Shown here: positions 48,404 through 59,031 of the stretch, piece after piece | How positions within the stretch are numbered: position 1 is the stretch's first letter | Layout: each line of letters opens with the position of its first letter | Source: Paulownia fortunei | Taxonomy: Eukaryota; Streptophyta; Magnoliopsida; Lamiales; Paulowniaceae | Reading direction: 5' to 3' | Assembly: GCA_019321725.1 (NCBI GenBank) | Contig: CM033110.1 | Location: forward strand, 372,001-436,000 | DNA length: 64,000 nucleotides | Program-made: the position numbers and the translations under genes | The notes under the pieces: model-generated | Told to the model about the DNA's origin: nothing | The model's database searches: none | Seen by the model: only the letters and a program-made list of their open reading frames with translations

Positions 48404-50010
48404 ATGGCTTCTTCAGAATCCAATTTAGCCACTGCAAAGACCATTCTCTCCGCCGTGGGTTCTATCGCCGCCACAGCCGTGGTGGTGCGTGGCGTTGCTC
48501 GAGATTTCCTCCCATCTGAATTCCAGGACTACATTCTCTCCGGCCTCGGAGATTTCTTCAGCAGATTCTCTAACCAGTTAACTATGGTTATTGACGAGTT
48601 TGATGGATTGGTCAAAAACGAAATCTACGAGGTTGCTGAAATCTATCTGGGCCAGAAAGTCAGCCCCAGCACTCGGCGCCTCAAAATCAGCAAGCCCGAA
48701 AAAGAAAAGCACTTCAAAATCACCATGGAACGCGATGAAGAAGTCATGGACATGTACAATGAAGAAAAATTCAAGTGGGCTTGGTTCTGCAGACTCAGTG
48801 AAACTAGAAATTTTAACGATCCCCGGAATTCCACTTTACGATCCGAAGTGAGGTCCTTTGAGCTGACATTCCATAGGAAAAACAAAGACTTGGTGATCAA
48901 CTCTTACTTGCCTTACATAAAAAATGTGGCAAAAAACAAGAAACAGGAGAAGAAAACTGTCAAGATTTTCACGATGGGCAACATATACAATTCCAATGAT
49001 GTCTGGACACCGGTGACACTTGATCACCCGGCTACATTCGGGACTCTGGCTATGGAAGCTGATCAAAAAGAGATGATCTTGAAGGATCTCGAGAGGTTTG
49101 TGGGGAGGAGAGAGCATTATAGGAAAGTTGGCAAGGCTTGGAAAAGAGGGTACTTGTTGTATGGTCCTCCAGGGACTGGAAAATCCAGCTTGATTGCTGC
49201 AATGGCGAATTATTTGAATTTTGACATATATGATTTGGAGCTGACTGAGTTAAAGTGGAATTCTGATTTGAGGAGATTGCTGGTTAACACAGCAAATAAG
49301 TCTATATTGGTAGTGGAAGATATTGATCGCACCATTGATTTGCAAGACAGGCAAGCCAAGGCACCTGAATTTTATCACCATGAAGAAAGCCAGGTTACTC
49401 ATTTCTTCACTTCAAAACAGTTCACAATCATAACTTCCACTGTTTCATTTCCAAATTTTCACAGTTACTCATATTTCTAAGTACATTGTTGTAGGTTACA
49501 CTGTCTGGTTTTCTGAACTTTGTTGATGGCTTGTGGTCAAGCTGTGGTGACGAGAGGATTATAATTTTCACAACGAACCACATAGAAAAGCTCGACCCAG
49601 CGTTGTTGCGCCCTGGTCGCATGGATGTGCACATAAACATGTCATATTGCACCCCTTGTGGATTCAAACTCCTCGCTTCTAATTATCTTGGGATCAAGGA
49701 ACATGTTCTGTTCAAAGAAATCGAGGATTCGATTCAAAATGCCAAAGCAACGCCAGCTGAAGTAGCCGAGCAGCTTCTCAAGAATGATGATCCTGATATT
49801 TCTCTTCAGGGGTTGATTGATTTCATTCATAAGAAGATCAAAGAAAATGAAGAGGCTGAAGTTGAAAAGGCAATAGCAGAATCAGCTGACAAGCTGGAAA
49901 ATGTTCAGCAAGAGGAAAGCAAGGAAAATGAGGAAGCGGCTTCCTCCCAAAGAAACGGTCGCGGCGGCCTTCGCGGAGGCTACCGGGGGCGTGCTGCGCG
50001 GTTTTTTTAG
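48404..50010 (+). CDS. AAA-ATPase gene 2, BCS1/OM66-like (501 aa)
   Basis: Exons 48404-49393 and 49495-50010, joined in phase 0 across a 101-bp intron. This is a close tandem duplicate of gene 1, with the same N-anchor (ILSAVGSIAATAVVVRGVA), N-domain and AAA module. Walker A GPPGTGKSS covers residues 254-262. Walker B is VVEDIDRT, where Arg309 replaces the Cys found at this point in the other complete copies here (DIDCT). LRPGRMD is intact. After the same acidic E/A/K helix the C-terminus differs from gene 1: a short arginine-glycine tail (NGRGGLRGGYRGRAARFF) ends the protein. Such RG-rich tails can bind RNA or be arginine-methylated, but none is established for this family and the tail may simply be a by-product of a changed frame. 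Membrane site as for gene 1. Confidence 0.92.
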
Positions 50011-50149
50011 TTAAAGCGCCTCAAAGATTCGATAATTTTTTTATTCTTTTTTTCATGTCCTCTTCTGGCCAATTTTTAGCCTGCCTCAATGTAAGTTTTT
50101 TGAGGAAATCATAATGGTTATTTTTTATTCTATGATCTAAATATTTTGT

Positions 50150-50450
50150 AAGATGTATTAAAACGTTTGGCAAAATTTTCAGGAAATGAATAAGATCTTA
50201 TAACTCTTTATAAAAAAAATAAAGAATTCTTAGTTTATTTTTAAATCTTAACAAACTCTCGTATTAATTATAAATTAAACGTTACAAACATTTTATAAAT
50301 TACTTGTGTTATCTTATTTTATCTAAATACTTCAAAAACTTGTTTTTAAAATAATATCAAATATTTTATAAATTCTAAAATTAGCCTATAAAACATAGAA
50401 GTTTGTAAGATCTTTTAGATAAATTTTTGTTTTATCAAAAAGCCATTCAA
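50150..50450. repeat. Dispersed repeat family R1, copy 2
   Basis: It matches the right half of 24945-25345 (see there). The ends gtttggcaaaattttcagg and the complement of aaatttttgttttatcaaaaagcc are roughly inverted. It ends at the point where homology to the gene 4 promoter begins (50446). Confidence 0.5.
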
Positions 50451-50704
50451 AGAACAAGTGACACATAAGGCTCCCATGCTCTATTCATGAACTCATTTTC
50501 TCCTTGTGAAGTTTACAATTTGATGCCCTAACAGCAGACCCCATTGGCTAATCTAACTTTCTGCATATTTTTATGCGATTGTCCCTCATTCCTCTATTTA
50601 GCAGAACCAACAATCAAGAAAAAAGAAATAAATTGTCCATATAACATGTAAAAGCCCTGTTCTTTCTTCCACATTGTGCAAGAAACTAGTGAGTGAATCT
50701 GAAT
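50446..50704 (+). promoter_or_regulatory. Promoter/leader block of AAA gene 3, shared with gene 4
   Basis: It matches the gene 4 upstream region at 58179-58350 and 58942-59031: caagtgacacataaggc, tgatgccct.acagcagac, ccccatt, ggtccctcattcctc, then tataacatgtaaaa.gccctg and gtgcaagaaac.agtgagtga. The gene 4 copy has about 590 extra bases between these two parts. The block shows that gene 3's promoter and exon 1 come from the gene 4 type. No strong TATA box is evident. Confidence 0.6.
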
Positions 50705-52378
50705 ATGGTAGTTTCATTCTCCAGCATGCCCCCAACATCATCGATTTTCGAGGTGTACGCCTCCATTTTGGCATTCATTATGCTGGTCCAGATCATGTTG
50801 AATCAACTTGTGCCCCGTCAGGTGCAACACTATGTGCTCAACATAATAAAGCACTACTTTAAGCCAAGGCCCAACAATGCCACAATTGTTATTGAAGAAA
50901 GGGATGGCATGTTAAGTAATGAAGTTTACAGCGCCGCTGAAATCTATCTTTGCACCAAGATCAGGCCTAATATTGAGCGCCTGAAAATCAGTAAGAGTGA
51001 AATGGACACCAGCTTGAGCATCAGGTTTGCTAAGTGTGAAAAGATTGCTGATTGCTTTGAAGGGATTGATCTTGAATGGAGGTTTGTGAACGAAGAGAGG
51101 GGAAAGACTTCAAAGGTTCTGGAATCAGAGAATCGATATTTCGAGCTTTGTTTCGATAAGAAGCACGCGGACAAGGTGTTGGACTCCTACGTTCCATTTG
51201 TGCTCGAAAGGGCTAAGTTCATCAGAGCTGAAAAGAAGGTGGTAAAGTTGCATACTTTAGCCTGTGCATCTTCAATTGTGTGGTATTCCATTAATCTCGA
51301 ACATCCTTCGACTTTCGACACTCTTGCGATGGAGCCAAGACAGAAGAAGTCTATCATTGAAGATCTGGACAGGTTTGTGAGAAGGAAAGAATTTTACAGG
51401 AAAGTTGGCAGGGCCTGGAAGAGGGGTTACTTGCTGTATGGCCCTCCAGGGACTGGAAAATCTAGTTTGATAGCGGCAATGGCTAATTACCTCAAGTTTG
51501 ATATCTATGACTTGGACCTTACTAATGTCAAGCGCGATTCCGATTTCAGAAAATTGCTTCTGAGGACTGAGAATAGATCAATACTTGTGATTGAAGACAT
51601 CGATTGCACGGTGGAGTTGCCCGACAGAAAGGGGCGAACATCCGGCCCAGATGGGCATGGACACAGTCACCGTCCGCATGATCACCAGGTTAGTATCCAG
51701 ATTATACAAATTGGAGAATTTATCCTTAATCTTTTGAGGTTTATGTTTGAACCCTCCAACCCCAATCTTCCTTTTTGTGTCATAATAATGGCTCATCACT
51801 TTCAAGAATTTAAGAGTTGTTATCATATCAATTAGCCAGCAAGCTTCATATTTCTAAGAACAGTAGTAAATGCTACATTTTTGTAGGTGACACTATCTGG
51901 TTTCTTGAACTTTGTTGATGGCTTGTGGTCAAGCTGTGGTGATGAGAGGATCATAATTTTCACAACAAACCATGTAGAAAAGCTGGACCCAGCATTGTTT
52001 CGCCCTGGTCGCATGGATGTGCACATAAACATGTCATATTGCACCCCTTGTGGCTTCAAACTCCTGGCTTCTAATTATCTTGGGATCAAGGATCATGTTC
52101 TGTTCAAAGAAATCGAGGACTCGATTCGTATTGCCAATGTCACGCCTGCTGAAGTAGCCGAGCAGCTTCTCAAGAATGATGACCCTGATGCTGCCATTCA
52201 AGGGATAATTGATTTCATCAATACGAAGATTAAAGAAAATAGGAGGCTGAAGCTGAAAAGGGAAAAGCAGAATCAGCTGACAAGCAAGAAAATGTTAGCC
52301 AGAGGAAAGCAACTAAGCAAGGAAAATGAGGAAGCGGCGTCCAGCCGGGCCGCGGCGGCCTTCGTGGAGGCTACCTGA
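50705..52378 (+). CDS. AAA-ATPase gene 3, hybrid of two paralogue types (491 aa)
   Basis: Exons 50705-51688 and 51887-52378, joined in phase 0. The ATG at 50705 matches that of gene 4 (MVVSFSSMPP); a GTG further upstream is not used. Exon 1 closely matches gene 4: anchor IFEVYASILAFIMLVQIML, N-domain, Walker A GPPGTGKSS (246-254), VIEDIDCT and a His-rich linker GHGHSHRPHDHQ. Exon 2 instead matches genes 1 and 2 (VTLSGFLNFVDGL, NHVEKLDPA, NMSYCTPCGFKLLASNYLGI). The arginine motif reads FRPGRMD, with Phe for Leu. After IKEN the tail leaves the gene 2 frame, becoming basic (RRLKLKREKQNQLTSKKM), returns to it at SKENEEAASS, then shifts again and ends AAAAFVEAT. The ATPase core is intact, so the protein may be active despite its mixed origin. 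Confidence 0.9.
51689..51886 (+). other. Recombination junction inside the intron of AAA gene 3
   Basis: The first ~145 bases of the intron match gene 4's intron (gttagta, tatacaaattggagaa, ccttaatct.ttgagg and gagttgtt.tcatatcaatt). From about 51838 the sequence switches to the 3' intron end of genes 1/2 (ttcatatttctaag, gtaaatgctaca, gtaggt.acact.tctgg). The switch point lies between about 51835 and 51850. Confidence 0.75.
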
Positions 52379-55300
52379 GACGTTCTGCGCGTTTTTTTTG
52401 GTTAAAAGTGCCTCAAAGATTCAGTAAAACAATTTTCATGCCCCAAATGAATGTTTAATTTTATCACAGTGCAAAATCAGATTATCTATTTACTTTACTA
52501 ACTTATTATAGTGATTATCAACAGTTTTAAATTAACCATTTGGTAAGTCATTTGATATTATAAAAAATTAGCTAAATTAGCATTTAGCAAAGTATTACAA
52601 AAATTATTAAATTGACTATCCACAACATGTAAGGAAACCAAATGGGTCCTCTTAGTTTTAGCTCTGAAGTTTGATGAAAAATCGTGGCAAGCTGAACAAG
52701 AAAGTGGAATACTACTATTTTTCTGCGAAAATGCAACCTTCCTTCTTCTCCCTGGTCGGATCAAATCAAACCAAATCCAATTTTCTTGAAGCATCAAGCG
52801 AACTGATCACATCACCTTATTTTGATTGTGTGAATGCTTTTTGACATTTTTTCGCTTCTAATTATATGCTTTTGTGTCCTAATTCAACTGTTCATGGGTC
52901 GGTGGCTGATTATGTGTTTGGCCGGCGGCGTGGCCCAACTCATTTGACAACTCTAGGCATAGTTATTGTCAAGAAAAGATGTGGGAAGCTTTTTTGTTGT
53001 TTAGTGGCAAAGAAAGGATTTTTCTTAGTGTTGTTGATATTATCTTGTAAGATTTTTTTTGCCCCTTTTAGTCTCTCCATCTTTGTTGGGATTCTATGGT
53101 ATGATATGTGATTCATTAATGAACTAGTTTTTACTTGGTAATTTACTATTCTATACAATATTATATGGTTTATGAGGCAGGCAATCTAAATGTAGGATTT
53201 GTAAAAAGGTTAGTTTTAGTGTTAAGTGCAATGGCAATTTAAAATTCTGAGATTCTTGGAAAGTGAACAGGGTTTAGGAGAATGTGTTACAGAAACAATG
53301 TTGAAATGGTTGTTTGTTGTTTTAGTCCAGTATTGAACAGTACCTTAGGTATTAAGACATGGACTTTCATTGATAACATGAAAAGGAGTGGTCTTAGTTT
53401 TAAATGTTCTGTTTTCAGTGTGAGAATGCAGTATTGCGCTTGTTGTGTGGCCCCTTCAGGGGATAAGTCTCATGTGAGAGCTTCAATAAAAATCTTGCCG
53501 GCCAGGCACATGGTGGAAATCTGAAAAAGGTCTAATTACACGCAAATTAGCTGCAACCTTTGGAACAAAATGAAGTGAGTTACATGCAATAACAGTGCAT
53601 ATTTTGTATGATTCTGCTTTTGCTTTAGTTGACTTTGAGCTGATAAGAAAGACATATAAGCTTGTGCGCATTGAATAATGTGTTGTTGAAGTTTTGCTTA
53701 GAAGATAACAATAATATGAAAAGGCCTGTTTTCTATAAGGACACTTATTTTGCGTCGTATTAATTAAATGGAAATTTTAAAATGGCAAGTGGGTTGATTG
53801 AGAAGCACAGTTTCATATGGTAACATACACAAGTTTGTAAGAATAAGTGAAAATGGATGAGCAAGATAGATTTATGCATCAGAGTTCAAGTTGCTATTTT
53901 GTTTTCTGAGGGTAGAAATATGAATTTGGTTTCTGTTCATCTCACAACGTATACTCGATCCTTGTTTTTTAACATGTGGAAGTTGTTGATGAAGTAAGTT
54001 TTTATGTATCCTTCCAAAGTTTGAAGTATGGTCCATATAATCTCAGACGGGATTCTATTAAAGATTGATGCTAGATGCATTAACAGATGGAGGTCTAAGT
54101 GTAGTAGTTTTCACTGCCCTTTAGTCATGAAGGTTCTTCTCTGTTCCCTGGAAATATTTACTGTACTTTGAAGCTCCTGGAAGGTTGATTTTGATGAAGT
54201 GAGAAAAGGTATGAATCATACACACTTTACATGTATCCTTAAAGTTTAATATGAGATGCAACACCAAATTGAAATAAAAGATCCAAAGTGATTGCCTCCA
54301 GATTTGGTTGTCAGCAAACATTGGGACATGTTTATTTGTTTTTTTTTTTTGTTTTTTCCCATAAGGACAATTGAATGAATGCTGAAAGGCTTCAGAAATT
54401 CATAATTGTTGAAAAAATTCACTTCTCCAAACTGAATAATTCTGCTTCGGACATTCAAAATGAGAATTATGTGCTCTGGATGGACTTCTTGGTATCTGCT
54501 AAATGAGTTCTTTTTTGTCGTCTCTTTGTTTATTATTCATTGACAGTGTCCATCACAAAGGACTGAGCTGGCTTTTGATCTTGCACAACCAAAATAGTAA
54601 AAAGGCCAAGCCGATTCATATCTTTAAGTTGTGGCTTACCTTGTGCTATTTGTGGTTAAAAAGTGAGAAGTTGTGAAAGAAAACTTGTATCTTTGCTCTT
54701 GGAACACAGATAAAACAGCATCAGCAAAATAAATGAATGTGCTGTCCAACACATCATCCCACTCTGATACAGAATTACGTTTTCGAGCTTCTGTCTAATT
54801 TTTGTCGAAATCACTTTTTTTTCTCTCACACAGAAATTCATGAAAGGGATGCGTTTACGAATATAATGCTGTTGAATCCCAAGAAAGGGGAATCTAGTTC
54901 TACTCTTACCATGTCTTCCCACGGACAACCAGATAAAATCTCCAAGTGCTCTCTTTTTACCTGCCAAGGTGCTCTTACAGCAAATTTACCTTTTGCATTT
55001 TCAGAATTAACAGCTAATACAAATGATTCATCTCCAATGAATATCTCCTTGAACTGCAGGATGCTGTTACCCCACTTTCTGAATCAGGAACTGTTGGGAG
55101 TTAGTCAAGAATTTTGTCTAGCATCAGCCACAGAGTGGGGTATAAATTCCCTCAATTATATCTCTCCCTTTGGCAGTTGCACCTTTTGCTCCTCTGCATG
55201 CAAACTATTAGACCTCTTAAGAGATTAAATTCATCGAAACGAGCATATCCATTACCAAAATCTGCTTAAATATCTGTGGTCCGACAGATTTGGATAGGGG

Positions 55301-58178
55301 TGGCCACATATTAACTTTGCTACTAGAAATTTATGTATTCATTTGATGAGGGTGACGTGTGAGGGTGACGTGTGAACTATAAACAAGGGGTCAATTCCTA
55401 TCGCTTAAGTGACGTTTTTCAAGATAAAATTGTGAGATTTTGGACAAAGCTGGACATGTTTACCCAGTTCGTGCAACATCAGTTATCAATTAAATTGTGA
55501 TTATTATGTTGCTCACAACACCACTATAAACGATCATATTACACGCCTAAATTTGTAATAAAATTTCTCAGATCATTTTGTGAGAACACAAATATGTTCT
55601 CCTCTGTAAAATTGACCATATTTGTGCTTGGCAGATTATGAATGCAACAGTTCTTGACTGAAGTATGAAAAAATTGTATTATGAGGAACCTGAAGCTTAT
55701 ATTTCTGGCATGATGAGATGTTTTAACGTTAATATCCGCTTTGTAGAGTGAGGAAGCTGGAAATGATCGTTTTCAATGCCAATGGAAATCGTCATCGTTG
55801 ATGCATGGAGATTAGAATCGATTAACTTGGATCTTTTGTCCGATTTACGTCTTCTCTTTTTAAACCAAGAGCTCTGATTGTCATGATAATTAGAAATGGT
55901 AAATCGTGGGTTGATATTTTCTACAAATTTAATGGAATTTAAAACAAAATTTAATTATTTTCTCACAAATATTCATATTAAAAAAATTAAATTTTTATAG
56001 TTAATTCACTTACTTTTTATTGCATTTGAATACTTAAACAAGGTTAGAAGCTAACCGCGAACAAAAATGATTTCGCTTGCATAATCTAAATACTTTTTTA
56101 TGGTATTTTTCCTCACGCTTATACAGTAGCCCTCCTCTTCTTTTTTTTCTCTGTTCTCTTTTTACATTGTTTTTTTTATGTAGAGACATTTGGTGGTTTC
56201 TAATGTATAAGAAAAGTCGAAAAAGTTGAGATTGGTGGAACGTTTCTTATTAACGTATTGTGGGGTAATTTTCTTCTATAAAAAATCACTTTTACTAAAA
56301 TCACTCCCATCAAAATTTTAATTTCAAACAATTTTCGTCGAACAGTCCTTATATAAAATTCATTTACTAATTTATTTTATTTTATTTTATTTTATTTTTC
56401 TTACACATCTTCTTTCCAATATACTTTAAAGAGTTATTATAAATTGTACTTACGTGACAGATAAAAATATTTGTATATTTCTGATCCTTAAAATCATGTG
56501 ACATAGTAAAAGTTTTGCAGTCTTTTTTGGTCTTTTTTTGCAGGATTTGGGGAAGCTTTGATTGAAAAAGTTTCATTTACTTTTGGCATTACTTTTTTTT
56601 TTTTTTTTTGTATAATAGAGCAACGATAAACTAGCAATGTACCTTTGCCTTTTTTTTTTTTTAATTAATTAGATTTGTTTCTCTTTCGACCTGGCTTGAT
56701 TAACAATCTCATTGTGATTTGTGGTTATATGATCTAATATGGTTTATCGTAATGCTAATTTCTGATTATATAATTTAATCTGTTCTTGTGGAGCCATTTA
56801 CAATTTGGTTGCCAATTCATAATTGGGACTTTGTTTGATAAAAAAATTCCTTTTTTTTCTTTTGTTTTTTGTTTTTTTTTTTGAATTGCATTCGGAGTAC
56901 AGGAATAAATTCGGAATTTAAGAATTATTTATTTAATTTTTAAAATTTATAATTTGAATTTTATTCAAGATAAATTAAAAAAAATCGATAAATATCATCT
57001 ACATAACAAAATCCATCATTAAAATTCACGGTTAATTAAAAAATACATCGATATAATTTTTTTAATTATTTTATAAAAAAAATACATTTATGGGTGAAGA
57101 TTGTCAATAAAATTTTTGTTATCTAATATCTTATATTTATGCAATAAAAACCTAGAAAAATAACTTAGTACAATATAATCTTATAAAATTGAGAATAAAT
57201 TGTTATATATAATAAAATTCAAGAAATTTTATCACATTGAAAGATATTTACGAGATTCCAATATTCTATCAATTTTTTTTGTATTTTATTCAAATTATTT
57301 TCTAAAATTCCAAGAATTTTATTACTATGATTCTAAACATTCCCATGACTATGGTCTATGGTTCCATGAATGGGGGTGTTAGCCATGTTCTGGAGTTGCA
57401 AGTTGAGACTCAAAAGGCTTTTTGATTGACAGGAATAGAATCTCTGCTACAAGTTTGGGCTAAAAGTGAATTATTATCAAAATTAAATATGATTATCAGG
57501 ACAATAAAAAGTCTTTTGTTCATGATATAGTAGAGATTTTAGAAAGATCAGACAAAACAATAGTAGAGAGAGAAAAAATGTACGGAGTTAAGATATAGAA
57601 ATCTAAAAGATAAAAATACACTTAATGCAAACTTAATAAGCCATTAAAACAAGATCAGTAGGTGTGACGTCTCTCTTTGTTTTTGGACATTTATTTATAT
57701 TATTTTGAGATGTTGGGTTTTGCAAGATTTCGCATCAAGGAGAAATCTCAAGTCAAAAACTGTCAGGAAACATATCTGTTGCAAATTAAACACCTGAAGC
57801 TGTCGAGAAATTGGTGGAGAAAAAAAGGTAAACAAATTTTGACAAAAAATATTGTTGAAAACCCGAGTCACTTGTTCATCCGGGTAGTCCATTTTTAACC
57901 AATTTTTGGCAATTCGCCATGATTTTTTTTGTGACCCATTTTTTAATACATCTAACAGGCCTTGTGACCTATTCTTGGTTTAATCAGTTCGATGGATTAA
58001 TCAGATCTAATTACAATGAATATAAATACTATCTTACTTTATTTCATATGACCAAATCTTTTTTGGCAAGAACTTCTCATACTTTAACATACTCCTTTCA
58101 CTAATTTATTTATTCTTTAGTCCTTTTAAATTTGTTGTTTTATGAACTTAATCCCAAGATTGTTAGAAAATCCCAGTC
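52379..58178. other. 5.8-kb spacer without a recognised gene
   Basis: The first ~100 bases continue the 3' flank shared with gene 2 (gttaaaagtgcctcaaagattc). From about 52600 to 55300 the base composition is more balanced than in most spacers here, and several frames of 80-163 codons occur. The longest is plus-strand 54737-55228 (163 codons). It has no recognised domain and a minus-strand frame of 103 codons overlaps it. A non-coding transcript or an unrecognised small gene is possible. From 55.3 to 58.2 kb the sequence is A+T-rich with poly-T runs and no coding. Confidence 0.5.
54737..55228 (+). CDS. Hypothetical 163-aa reading frame, weak
   Basis: The frame opens MCCPTHHPTL and ends CSSACKLLDLLRD. 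It contains a serine/threonine-rich middle and several cysteines, but no motif, signal peptide or membrane segment that I recognise. No paralogue exists in the window. Its length is notable in this context, but a chance frame in a region of balanced composition is as likely as a real gene. Confidence 0.15.
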   Translation: MCCPTHHPTLIQNYVFELLSNFCRNHFFFSHTEIHERDAFTNIMLLNPKKGESSSTLTMSSHGQPDKISKCSLFTCQGALTANLPFAFSELTANTNDSSPMNISLNCRMLLPHFLNQELLGVSQEFCLASATEWGINSLNYISPFGSCTFCSSACKLLDLLRD

Positions 58179-59031
58179 AAAGAGCAAGTGACACATAAGG
58201 CCCCATGCTCTACTACGTGAGCTCATTTTCTCCATGTGAATTTTACGGTTTGATGCCCTTACAGCAGACCCCATTGTCTAATCTATCTTCATGAGATGGT
58301 CCCTCATTCCTCTTTTTAGTTGAACCAACAATGAAGAAAAAGGAAATAATTTTCAGAATCATTTGGCTACTGATTCTTGTGAATCATTTGCACAGAATTG
58401 TGCTAGGATCCAAAACCCGGTTCGACCGCTTCACTATTTTCCCTTATTTTAAGTAACACATGTTTATCTAGGTAACAGGACAAGTGTCAATCATAGGCTG
58501 CAAATCCTTGCTTCAGATCAAATCCAACGGTGCAGCATTAACCAGCAGATCCTAAAATATCTTTCCTCAAACTAAAGTCAATTTTAAATATAGTTTCCTT
58601 GTATCCTTAGGGTTCTTCATATATGTGTTTATTGACATCAAAAGGGTAAAAAAAAAAAAAAGGAAAGTCCTTGCTGTGTTTTTCATACCCAAGTGGCCTA
58701 GTTATTTAAATAATGTAGTAGGACAAAAACCCTTTTGATTTTCCTTTTGTTTTTTTTTAGTTCTTTTAGGATGTCCTATCTCCATTAGGACAAACCACGC
58801 ATTAGGCATGCTTCTGCAAAGGAAAGAAAGGATCCTCCCCTCAATGTATACACATGTATGTAAAAACCTTGTCTATATCTTCAACTCTATCTCTCTCTGT
58901 CTCTCTCTAAGTATCCTAGTGCATATTAAACATTAACTTCTTGTCCGTATAACATGTAAAAAGCCCTGTTTTTCACTTTTCTTCAACATTTGTGCAAGAA
59001 ACCAGTGAGTGAACCTTGAATATTGATAACC
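58179..59031 (+). promoter_or_regulatory. Promoter/leader region of AAA gene 4 with a 590-bp unique segment
   Basis: Its outer parts match the gene 3 upstream block (50446-50704). The segment of about 58351-58941 is present only here. It includes a CT-rich run (tatctctctctgtctctctc) that could serve as a plant pyrimidine-patch promoter element near transcription starts. Whether it was gained here or lost at gene 3 cannot be told from the window. Confidence 0.5.

Noticed and set aside
50693..50704. Upstream GTG start for AAA gene 3 (and TTG at 59023 for gene 4)
   Set aside because: Not ATG; both genes have a shared ATG giving MVVSFSSMP.
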